A DNA stretch of 64,000 nucleotides from Sphingomonas caeni (GTDB taxonomy: Bacteria > Pseudomonadota > Alphaproteobacteria > Sphingomonadales > Sphingomonadaceae), in the NCBI RefSeq assembly GCF_026013415.1, contig NZ_JAPDOK010000013.1, forward strand, positions 1 to 64,000, written 5' to 3'. Positions 18,202 to 26,005 of this stretch are shown piece after piece. Numbering within the stretch: position 1 is the first letter of the stretch; each line of letters starts with the position of its first letter. The position numbers and the translations under genes are program-made. The notes beneath the pieces are model-generated. The model saw only the letters and a program-made list of their open reading frames with translations, did no database searches and had not been told where the DNA came from.

Positions 18202-21200
18202 TCAGAAGGCCAGATTGATGCCTGTGCTGATCCGCCGGTCGCTCTGGAACCAGCTGCGATTATAACGCACGCCGTTAGGATACCCACCCATTTCGGTGCG
18301 GAACGTCGTATTCAGCAGGTTGGTACCCTGGACGCTGAACGAGAAGTTCTCCGTCACCTTGAACCGGACGCCCGCATCGAGGGTACCGTTGGGAGAACCA
18401 TAGACCGGCAACGCGGTCTGGATCCCCAGCCCCTGAATCCCCGGTCCGGAGACATAGGTATATTGCGCATTGGTGCCGTTGGCGTTGGTCGTTTGCAGGT
18501 AACGCGACCGCCAGGAGTAGGAGAGACGGAACGAGATCGGATCCATCTCATACAGCAGCGTGGCGTTGAAGTTGTGCTTCGACAGACCCTGCAGGGTCGC
18601 GTCGTTGTGCGCCACTCCGTTGATGTCGAGATACCGGTCGCCCGGATTCTTGCTGTCGACAAAGGTATAGTTGGCCTCGACGCCAAAGCCGTGGAGGAAA
18701 CCCTTGTCGAAGAACATGCGCCCGCCGACTTCGATGCCCTTGACCTTCGCGGGAACCGTCGCATTGGCGACGTCGGTCGACGTGACCATCTCTATGGAGC
18801 TGGTTCCGCCGGTGTAATAGACCGGCACGGGCTGCTGCGTGAGCGTATAGATCGTCAGGTTCGTGATGGTCTTGTGGAAGGCGGCGACGTGGAAGGTCGT
18901 ACCCTGGCGGGGGTACCATTCCATCGACAGGTCGAAATTGTTCGACATCGTCGGCTTCAGCGTCGGATTACCCGTGTTCGTCGTGAAGTTGACGAAGATG
19001 GGCGGAAGCTGCGGCGCCGGCGACGGCGGGTTGTTCGGATTGGTCAGTGTCGAAACACCGAGCGATCCGGAAGCCCGCAGCGCGTTGAACGAGGCATTGT
19101 CCGTCGTGATGTTGTAGCCAAACCGGACCTTGGTCGTGCTGCTCGGCGCGAAATTGAGGTTCACCGAGGGAAGCACGCGCGTGAACTCCGCGCCAGCCTT
19201 ACGGATTGCCGAAAACTGCGCCAGCGACACCGTCTGCCCGTTGCGGATGTATGTGGTAGGGTTCTGCTGGTAGAAGCCCGAACTCTCGTTCTGGATGTTC
19301 ACCACGCGCACGCCGATGTTGCCGGTGAAACCGAGCCAGTCCTCTTGCCCCACCCGCAACAGCGCATAGCCGGCCAGCGTCCGGGTCAGATAGTCGGTCT
19401 GGTCCGAGGGCAGGAAGCCGGGGGTGCGGTAGTCGGGCCCGCCATAGCCGGACTTCGGCAGCGGGCCTGCGGACGAGCAGTTGAAATAGGTGGCATTGCC
19501 CCAATCGGCCGGACCACAGAAATTGGTGGGCGGCGGGGAGTGGAGCAGGTTCCGGTCGAAGGTGCTCACCAGCGCCGATGACGGGAAGTAGAGATTGGCC
19601 GGAAGCACGGCCTGGCCGTGGAAGAAGTTCTTGAAGATGTGCAGCCCGACATCGCCCGGCGCCGCGTTGGCATAGGTCAGCTGCGGGGCCTGCACGGCGC
19701 CGAAGCCGTTCCAGCCGCGTCCGAGCGCCGTCCAGTTGTAGCCGTTGTCGAAGTCGCGCTCGGTGCGTTCCGCCCAGCGCCCGCCGATCTTTACCGAGCG
19801 GAAGAAGTCGTCGCCGAACTTGTACTCGAGGTCGAGAGACGCCGAATCCAACCGGCCCCTGTTGTTCGCCTCATGCGGCATGTCCGCCGACCACACATAG
19901 CTCGCCGGATTGGCGAAGATCGCCTGGGCGCTCGCCGGCACGGTCACCAACGGCAGGTCTCCGGTGAGATCCATCCCGAAGGTTCCCGGGAACTGCACGT
20001 CGCGGAACACGTCGAGACGGTGGGAGATCGAGGTCGACTCGACGCGCTGCACCGCTCCGCGGATCGCCAGCCGGCTGTCGTCGGGCGCCCAGGTGAAGGC
20101 CAGCGAATAGTCGCGCGTGACCGAATTGTCGCGATACTCGCCCTTGTTGCCGCCGCTCGTGATCGGCGAGTTGTTCGGCTGCAGTGTCGCAGGATCGCGC
20201 GTGAAATAGCTGGTTGTGGAAAGCAGCCCGTTGTTGGAGTCGAATTTGCTGGTCGCGGGATCGACCGCGAGATTCTGGGCGGCGACAAAAGCGCCCCAAT
20301 CGCCCGAGTTATTCTTGTAGCGCGACTGGAAGAAAATCCCCGTCAGGGTCAACGAATCCGTGGGCGCCCACTGCACCGCGCCATAGATGCCCGTGCGCTG
20401 GCGTTCGAACTTCTCTTCGCCATAGGTGTAGCCGCCCGGGATATAATAGTCGGTCGCGCCGATGCGCGTCTTGTAATAGGTTTCCGCACGGAAGAAATTC
20501 GAGACAGACGAGAATTTGCTGTACGCGACGTCGACGAGCACACCGATGTCGCCGATCGGCGTGGACCAGCGCCCCGCGGCCAGAGCCGAACCCGAATAAT
20601 CGGATTTCCGCGCCAGGTCGCCCATGCTCAACTCGCCCGTCGCGGCGACGTGGAGGCCAGCCTTGAAGTCGAAGGGCAGCTTGGTGCGCAGATCGATCTG
20701 GCCGCCGGTGCCGCCTTCGATGAGGTCGGCCGTGGAAGCCTTGTAGACATCGACCGCCGCCATCAGTTCGGGGGTCACGTCGCCCCAGAGCAGCGCGCGT
20801 CCATTATTGGCGCTGAAGATTTCGCGGCCATTGAGGCGCGAAGCGACGCCGGAGAGGCCGCGGACCTGGACGCCCGAGCCCTCGGAGGAGAAGTGGTCCG
20901 GATCGCCGAGCGCGCGGAAGCGGACGATCGTTACGCCCTGGACGCGCTGCAGCACTTCGGTGATCGAATTGTCGGGGAGCTTGCCCGCCTCGTCGGCCAC
21001 GACCGAGTCGATGATCGTCTCGCTCCTGCGCTTGCGCTCGTCGGCCGCCTGAAGCGCCGCGCGCCGGCCGGTGACTGTGATAACGCTGTCATCCCGGGCG
21101 TCAGCATCTTGCGTCGCTGCTGGCGTATCCTGGGCCCAGGCCGGCGCGACGAAACCGCCCATCGCCAACGCGCACAAGGAAACTCCGGCGTAGGCGAGAC

Positions 21201-21243
21201 GGCGCGCCCGGCCAGGCACCCGATTCACACGAACTTGCTGCAT
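18202..21243 (-). CDS. TonB-dependent receptor, first gene of the arabinoxylan-type operon
   Basis: Outer-membrane beta-barrel receptor for energised uptake of an oligosaccharide. It has 1013 residues with a signal peptide ending AWA/QDTP, a TonB-box-like stretch (SVITVTG), a plug domain (DEAGKLPDNSITEVLQRVQG, then VRGLSG) and a large barrel ending in a terminal Phe (GINLAF). It fits the Xanthomonas/Caulobacter-type receptor subfamily. A strong GGGGAGG precedes the ATG. It leads the operon receptor-halogenase-halogenase-LacI-GH39-GH43-GH62. A 12-6-12 palindrome lies about 90-120 bp upstream. Confidence 0.94.
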   Translation of the reverse strand: MQQVRVNRVPGRARRLAYAGVSLCALAMGGFVAPAWAQDTPAATQDADARDDSVITVTGRRAALQAADERKRRSETIIDSVVADEAGKLPDNSITEVLQRVQGVTIVRFRALGDPDHFSSEGSGVQVRGLSGVASRLNGREIFSANNGRALLWGDVTPELMAAVDVYKASTADLIEGGTGGQIDLRTKLPFDFKAGLHVAATGELSMGDLARKSDYSGSALAAGRWSTPIGDIGVLVDVAYSKFSSVSNFFRAETYYKTRIGATDYYIPGGYTYGEEKFERQRTGIYGAVQWAPTDSLTLTGIFFQSRYKNNSGDWGAFVAAQNLAVDPATSKFDSNNGLLSTTSYFTRDPATLQPNNSPITSGGNKGEYRDNSVTRDYSLAFTWAPDDSRLAIRGAVQRVESTSISHRLDVFRDVQFPGTFGMDLTGDLPLVTVPASAQAIFANPASYVWSADMPHEANNRGRLDSASLDLEYKFGDDFFRSVKIGGRWAERTERDFDNGYNWTALGRGWNGFGAVQAPQLTYANAAPGDVGLHIFKNFFHGQAVLPANLYFPSSALVSTFDRNLLHSPPPTNFCGPADWGNATYFNCSSAGPLPKSGYGGPDYRTPGFLPSDQTDYLTRTLAGYALLRVGQEDWLGFTGNIGVRVVNIQNESSGFYQQNPTTYIRNGQTVSLAQFSAIRKAGAEFTRVLPSVNLNFAPSSTTKVRFGYNITTDNASFNALRASGSLGVSTLTNPNNPPSPAPQLPPIFVNFTTNTGNPTLKPTMSNNFDLSMEWYPRQGTTFHVAAFHKTITNLTIYTLTQQPVPVYYTGGTSSIEMVTSTDVANATVPAKVKGIEVGGRMFFDKGFLHGFGVEANYTFVDSKNPGDRYLDINGVAHNDATLQGLSKHNFNATLLYEMDPISFRLSYSWRSRYLQTTNANGTNAQYTYVSGPGIQGLGIQTALPVYGSPNGTLDAGVRFKVTENFSFSVQGTNLLNTTFRTEMGGYPNGVRYNRSWFQSDRRISTGINLAF

Positions 21244-21836
21244 TTGAAACTACCTCCCCTATTTCATTCTCGACCCGCCGCGATCGCACTGACGGTCTCC
21301 GCCGCTAGCGCTGGCTCGCCGGTTGATTTTTCAAATATGCGATCGACCTCGCATATTTGAGAATTGTGCCTATCCAAAATGGCCAGACCCAATCAAGATT
21401 ATTATTTAATCGAAGCCCCAGGCGGGCGCCACGAATCTCATGCTCCAGACCTGCGGGGCCGGGCGCAAAACACGCGTGAAATCAGCCATATAGTCCAGCT
21501 CGCCAATCCATGGACCGGATTGCAAACCCAGAGTCCGTTTCGGAACATTTCCGACAAGTGGCGGGCCGCGAGGCTTGGCCGGGCCCACTTTCCGGCCATA
21601 ACAGCCGGGTCAGGCGGCCCGGCTTCCGCGCGGGCGCCCGAATCGCCCCACTACCCCCTTGCGGTCCGGAGGCGGCCAGCCGATCCTTCTCTCGGGTAAA
21701 CGGGGTTTGCGGAGGCCATGAAGTTCGTCTGTCGTTCAACCACAGCAATCGCCGGATCTCGGTGGGCGCCCTTCGTCCGCCGCCGCAAACTGAGCGGGCA
21801 TTCCGCTCACGGTTTTGCTATTGGCTGCAACCAGCG
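21244..21836. other. 593-bp divergent intergenic region between receptor and histidine kinase
   Basis: It separates the divergent receptor (- strand) and kinase (+ strand) genes. It holds the receptor's ribosome-binding site, a strong palindrome at 21331-21360 and an AT-rich stretch around 21380-21410 that could carry promoters. The kinase frame stays open upstream to 21510, but its N-terminal extension looks like GC-rich noise. No convincing gene was seen here. Confidence 0.6.
21331..21360. promoter_or_regulatory. perfect 12-6-12 inverted repeat upstream of TonB receptor
   Basis: The arms TCAAATATGCGA (21331-21342) and TCGCATATTTGA (21349-21360) are perfect inverse complements with a 6-bp spacer. 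The site lies 88-117 bp upstream of the receptor start codon, in a locally AT-rich patch. It is most likely an operator for a dimeric regulator. Candidates are the nearby GntR protein or the LytTR regulator. A related half-site, TCGCATAAGTGA, lies before the alcohol dehydrogenase gene. Confidence 0.6.
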
Positions 21837-22997
21837 ATGAGTACCGCCCCGCCCGATCCGACAATCCTTGCGCGCGGTGCGCCACGGCGCGCGCAGCCCG
21901 CCGAGGCAGGCGCGGAGGAAGGTCGCGCCCTGCTTGCCCGGCTTCGCCCGGCGATCCTCACCTTCCTGGTCTGGACGTCGGTCGGCGTGTTCCTGGCGGC
22001 GGCCGATGCCCTCAACGGATATTTCGAGTGGCACCGTTTCGTGGCCAAGATGATGGAGTCCTGGTCATGGGCATTGCTGACCCCAGTCCTGTTGCTGATC
22101 GACCGCAAGCTCGCTTCGGGCGAACAGAACATCGTTCGGCTGGCGTTCCTGTTCCTCGTTCTGAGCGTCCCTTTCAGCCTCGCCCACACCTATCTTACCG
22201 GCCTGCTCCTCTATCCGATCACCGAGATCTGGTGGAACCCGCTACGCCGTCACGATTATGCGGTCTTCTATTTCCTCGGCAGCTGGCAGATGTACTGCGG
22301 GCTGGTCGGCGTCCTCTACGCGTTCAAATATTACAACCGGCTCCTGACCAGCCAGCTTCAGCTGGAGCGCGTGGAAAAGAGCCTGCTTGAATCACGCCTC
22401 AACGCGCTGCGCCTGCAGCTTGAGCCCCATTTCCTGTTCAACGCGCTCAACGCCATCTCATCGGAGGTCGCCTCCGACCCGAATTTGGCGCGGGACATGA
22501 TCGGTGACCTGGGCGCGCTGCTGCGGCAGTCGCTGGACTGCAAGGACAGGGCGGAAATAACGCTGGCGCAGGAGCTGTCGCTGCTCGAGCATTATCTTTC
22601 CATCCAGCGCGTCCGATTCGGAGACAGGATCGAGATCGAGATCGAGATCGAGCCTCGGACGCTATCCGCCATGGTGCCTTCCATGCTGCTGCAACCCTTG
22701 GTGGAAAATGCAATTCGCCATGGAATCGAAGGCCGGCTGTCCGGGGGGAAGGTCATGATTTCGGCGTCGCGGTCGGGAGACCGTTTGCTGCTCCTCGTGC
22801 GTGACGATGGCGTCGGCCTGCCCGCCGACTGGCGCATGGAAGCCTCGACCGGACTTGGCGTGCGTGTGGCGCGCGAGCGCTTGGCCGCGCTATACCCCGA
22901 TATGGGTGAGAATGGTTTCCTGATCCGGCGCCGCGAGAGCGGAGGTACGGAGGTGGCGATAAGCATCCCCCTGCACGGTGCGGGCGACCGCGCATGA
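21837..22997 (+). CDS. LytS/AlgZ-type sensor histidine kinase
   Basis: Membrane sensor kinase of the LytS/AlgZ (HisKA_5-type) class, 386 residues from ATG 21837. Four hydrophobic segments lie at about 38-58, 75-89, 100-125 and 142-163. A short coiled coil follows, then the phosphoacceptor motif L-E-P-H198-F-L-F-N-A-L-N. The ATPase domain has VENAIRHGI and DDGVGL. No separate extracytoplasmic sensor domain is visible, so the signal may be membrane-associated or sensed by the helices. It is followed by its LytTR partner with a 4-bp overlap and diverges from a TonB receptor. Confidence 0.92.
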   Translation: MSTAPPDPTILARGAPRRAQPAEAGAEEGRALLARLRPAILTFLVWTSVGVFLAAADALNGYFEWHRFVAKMMESWSWALLTPVLLLIDRKLASGEQNIVRLAFLFLVLSVPFSLAHTYLTGLLLYPITEIWWNPLRRHDYAVFYFLGSWQMYCGLVGVLYAFKYYNRLLTSQLQLERVEKSLLESRLNALRLQLEPHFLFNALNAISSEVASDPNLARDMIGDLGALLRQSLDCKDRAEITLAQELSLLEHYLSIQRVRFGDRIEIEIEIEPRTLSAMVPSMLLQPLVENAIRHGIEGRLSGGKVMISASRSGDRLLLLVRDDGVGLPADWRMEASTGLGVRVARERLAALYPDMGENGFLIRRRESGGTEVAISIPLHGAGDRA

Positions 22998-23794
22998 AAG
23001 CCGCGTCTCAGTCGATCCGTGTGCTGGTGGTCGATGATGAGGCACCCGCCCGCAAGCGCTTGCGGGATCTGCTCTCCAAAGACCGCGACGTCAGCCAGCT
23101 CTTCGAGGCGAAAAATGGTGTCGAGGCGGTCGCCCTGATCCAGGGCGAGCATCCGGACATCGTGTTTCTCGACGTGCAGATGCCGGGCGTCGATGGCTTC
23201 GGCGTCATCGATACCCTGGGCGCGGGGAATATGCCGCTGACGGTTTTCGTCACGGCGTACGATCAATTCGCGCTCAGGGCATTCGAGGCGGAAGCGCTGG
23301 ACTATCTGCTCAAGCCGTTCGGCGACGCGCGCTACCGCACGATGATGGAGCGGGTCAAAAAGCGGCTGAGCGAGCTCCGTGCGGACAATGCGGGCGATGC
23401 CAATGCCTTCGGTCCGGAGCTGCTCAAACTGGCTGCCGCGCGGGCGAAGCCCGGTGAAATCTGGAACTGGATGGTGGTCAAGAAGCGCGACGCCACCCAG
23501 CTGGTGATGACCGAGGACATTGACTGGATCGAAGCGGCCGGAGTCTATGTGACCTTGCATGTGGAGGGGCAGGAACTTCTGTACCGCGCCGGCCTGGCCA
23601 CGGTCGCGAAGAGACTCGATCCCTTCCGCTTCGTCCGCATTCATCGGTCCAGTCTTGTGAACCTGAGGTCCGTCGCCCTTCTCGAGCGCCGGTCCCATGG
23701 CGAGTTCGAGGTGGTGATGAAGGACGGCAAGCGCTTGACGCTCAGCCGGAGCTACCGCGCGGACGTCGAAGCGATGCTTGGCCAATCGCTTTAG
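22994..23794 (+). CDS. LytTR-family response regulator
   Basis: A 266-residue response regulator. The receiver domain has VDDE at 13-16, the phosphoacceptor D60 in IVFLDVQMPG, and the conserved Thr and Lys (VTAYD, LLKPFG). After a linker, a LytTR DNA-binding domain (about 150-262) shows DIDWIEAAGVYVTLH and FVRIHRSSLVNL. Start ATG overlaps the kinase stop (ATGA). LytTR proteins bind imperfect direct repeats; targets here are unknown. The neighbouring receptor promoter is the obvious candidate. Confidence 0.93.
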   Translation: MKAASQSIRVLVVDDEAPARKRLRDLLSKDRDVSQLFEAKNGVEAVALIQGEHPDIVFLDVQMPGVDGFGVIDTLGAGNMPLTVFVTAYDQFALRAFEAEALDYLLKPFGDARYRTMMERVKKRLSELRADNAGDANAFGPELLKLAAARAKPGEIWNWMVVKKRDATQLVMTEDIDWIEAAGVYVTLHVEGQELLYRAGLATVAKRLDPFRFVRIHRSSLVNLRSVALLERRSHGEFEVVMKDGKRLTLSRSYRADVEAMLGQSL

Positions 23795-24072
23795 GACCGG
23801 TCGCCTGCCTGCCCCTTTGGGAGCGCGTGCTCAGGCTGGCCTGTCCAATCTCGGTTCCGCGCTTGAAATGCAGCTTGCAGGGGCTACAGCCTGTCCGGAG
23901 CATTTTAGGTGAATAACTCTGATTATTAAGTATGAAAGCGTTATCGGCGCACCGGCGAGGAGGAGCGACATTCATACGCAGTTGATCATCACCCGGGCAT
24001 CTTCTGTTCGAACCCGCACGGTCGGGCTTGCCGCGGGAGGCAGGTCTGCTGATCGTCGTACGTCGGATTCCC

Positions 24073-24840
24073 ATGCGTAGCAGTCGCGTAGCCGGTCACG
24101 ACGAAATCGTCGCCATTCTGGGCTCCCAGATCCTGTCGGGCGAGCTCCCGCCGGGCAGCCGCCTCCCGACGGAGGAGGAAATGCTTGCCCGTTTCGGCGC
24201 ATCGCGGGTGCTGATGCGCGAAATCACCAAGACTTTGGTCGCGAAAGGGCTGGCGGTTGCCAAGACCCGCGTGGGCACACGCGTCTCGCCGCCGGAACAG
24301 TGGAGCTATTTCGATCCCGACGTGCTTGCCTGGCGCGTGCGTCTCGGTTTCGACCATCAGTTCCTCGAGCAGCTCGTTCAGATGCGCCGCGCGGTGGAGC
24401 CGGCGGCGGCCGCGCTTGCGGCGGAGCAGCGTACCGGCGCTCATCTTGCGGAAATGCGGAAAGCGCTGGCGGCGATGTCGGATGCGGGCAGCGACAGGCG
24501 CGCCTTTTCGGATGCCGATCTGGACTTTCATATCGCCGTCGCGGTCGCTTCGGGGAACCCCTTGTTCCGGTCGATCGCCAGCGTGATCGAAACCGCGCTC
24601 GAAGCCTATTTCGCGCTCAGCACGCCGCTGCAGATCGCGTCCATGGAGGCGGCCGTTGCCAGCCACACGCGGATTGCCGACGCCATCGAGCAACGCGACG
24701 GCGAGGCGGCGGCGCGAGCGATGCTCGCGGTCATCGATGAGGGGCCGGATCGGGTACGACGGCAACTCTTGGGGCTTACAAAGCCGGCCGAACCAAGCAT
24801 CGACGAAGCGGCGAACCCGTCCGTGGTGACCTGCAGCTAG
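24073..24840 (+). CDS. GntR/FadR-family regulator (DgoR-like)
   Basis: A 255-residue regulator with an N-terminal winged helix-turn-helix (about 6-70: LPTEEEMLARFGASRVLMREITKTL) and a C-terminal FCD helical domain. The linker WSYFDPDVLAWRV recalls DgoR-type regulators of sugar-acid genes. ATG 24073 is preferred over a TTG 45 bp upstream, since it gives a normal N-terminus. It is followed on the same strand by a zinc alcohol dehydrogenase, suggesting control of a sugar-acid or sugar-alcohol step. The 278-bp upstream gap holds no gene I can support. Confidence 0.92.
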   Translation: MRSSRVAGHDEIVAILGSQILSGELPPGSRLPTEEEMLARFGASRVLMREITKTLVAKGLAVAKTRVGTRVSPPEQWSYFDPDVLAWRVRLGFDHQFLEQLVQMRRAVEPAAAALAAEQRTGAHLAEMRKALAAMSDAGSDRRAFSDADLDFHIAVAVASGNPLFRSIASVIETALEAYFALSTPLQIASMEAAVASHTRIADAIEQRDGEAAARAMLAVIDEGPDRVRRQLLGLTKPAEPSIDEAANPSVVTCS

Positions 24841-24915
24841 CCTTTGGCCGCTCCCGGCTCCGACCGGCGCGAGCGTGGCCAGCCGACTGCGCGCCGCCCC
24901 GAATCCATACCGGAA

Positions 24916-24951
24916 TCGCATAAGTGAAAATCGAATTGCATATATAGAATT
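24916..24951. promoter_or_regulatory. possible GntR operator region before the dehydrogenase gene
   Basis: Two TCGCATA-like elements spaced 20 bp apart (TCGCATAAGTGA at 24916 and TTGCATATATAG at 24936) lie 40-75 bp upstream of the start codon. The second overlaps an imperfect palindrome at 24934-24951 matching its own complement at 14 of 18 positions. The elements resemble the arm TCGCATATTTGA of the palindrome at 21331-21360. Binding by the adjacent GntR protein is an inference. Confidence 0.35.
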
Positions 24952-24989
24952 ATGGCCTAAGCATCGGTGCGAGGATGTGAAGGGTAGCC

Positions 24990-26000
24990 ATGAAAGCCGT
25001 GATTTGTGCCAAGCCCTTCCAGCTGGGCATTGTCGATTATCCGGCGCCGCAGCCCGCCGAAGGCGAGATTCTCGTGCGCATCCGCCGGATCGGGCTGTGC
25101 GGCACGGACTATCATATCTTCTCCGGCCGCCATCCGTTCCTGGTCTATCCCAGAGTGATGGGGCACGAGCTCGCCGGCGAAGTCGAAAGCGCGCCGCCCG
25201 GCTCGAGCTTCCGCCGGGGGCAGCAAGTGGCGATCAATCCCTATCTGCCGTGCGGCGCGTGCATCGCCTGCCGCAAGGGCAAGCCGAACGCCTGCGCCAA
25301 TGTTCAAGTGCTCGGCGTCCATATCGATGGCGGCATGTGTGAGCTGCTGGCGGTTCCCGAACAGGCAGTGCTCGACGCGACCGGACTGACGCTCGATCAG
25401 GCCGCCATGCTCGAATTCCTCGCGATCGGCGCGCATGCCGTCGCGCGCGCGCGCCTCAGGCCGGGCGATCGCGTGCTCGTCCTGGGTGCCGGGCCCATCG
25501 GCATCGCGACCGGCCTCTTCGCGCGCCAGGACGGCGCGGTGGTGACGTTGGCCGATATGCGCCAGACCAGGCTCGACTATGCGCGCGCGCAACTGGGTTT
25601 CGATGACGTCGTCGCCGTGGACGCGGAACTGGCGGCAGCGCTGGCACGGCGCACCCGTGGCGAAATGTTCGACGCGGTGTTCGATGCCACGGGCTCGCTG
25701 GAATCCATGGGGCAGAGCCTGACCCATGTCTGCCATGGCGGCACGCTGGTGTTCGTCGGCGTGGCGCCTGGCGACCTCGTCCTTTCCGACCCCGAGTTCC
25801 ACAAGCGCGAGACGACCCTGCTCGCGAGCCGCAACGCGCGAACCGAAGATTTCGAACGCGTCATCGCGGCGATGCGGGCGGGGCAGATCCCGTCAGAGGC
25901 ACTTCAGACGCATGGCTTTCCCGCGGAGGAACTGCCCGAGCGTATCCCGCAACTCATCGCCGACGCCGATCACGTCCTCAAGGCCATCGCGAGCTTTTAA
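24990..26000 (+). CDS. zinc-dependent medium-chain alcohol/sugar(-acid) dehydrogenase
   Basis: A 336-residue medium-chain dehydrogenase. The catalytic zinc site is formed by C-G-T-D near residue 38 and G-H-E-L (MGHELAGEV). Structural-zinc cysteines are present in PCGACIACRKGKPNAC. The NAD(P)-binding glycine motif is VLGAGPIGIATG. It resembles RspB/L-galactonate-5-dehydrogenase-like enzymes that oxidise sugar acids or polyols, but the substrate cannot be read from sequence. AAGGG lies 6 bp before the ATG. The gene follows a GntR regulator and converges with GH97, only 5 bp apart. Confidence 0.9.
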   Translation: MKAVICAKPFQLGIVDYPAPQPAEGEILVRIRRIGLCGTDYHIFSGRHPFLVYPRVMGHELAGEVESAPPGSSFRRGQQVAINPYLPCGACIACRKGKPNACANVQVLGVHIDGGMCELLAVPEQAVLDATGLTLDQAAMLEFLAIGAHAVARARLRPGDRVLVLGAGPIGIATGLFARQDGAVVTLADMRQTRLDYARAQLGFDDVVAVDAELAAALARRTRGEMFDAVFDATGSLESMGQSLTHVCHGGTLVFVGVAPGDLVLSDPEFHKRETTLLASRNARTEDFERVIAAMRAGQIPSEALQTHGFPAEELPERIPQLIADADHVLKAIASF

Positions 26001-26005
26001 AGCTA

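Noticed and set aside
21303..21316. CG-centred CGCTAGCGCTGGCT as a LacI operator for block A
   Set aside because: Only about 9 of 14 positions match a LacI-type consensus, which is close to background in this GC-rich region.
21364..21699. 111-residue open frame in the receptor-kinase gap
   Set aside because: No ribosome-binding site, domain or signal; composition is typical of non-coding GC-rich DNA, and it starts beside the palindrome.
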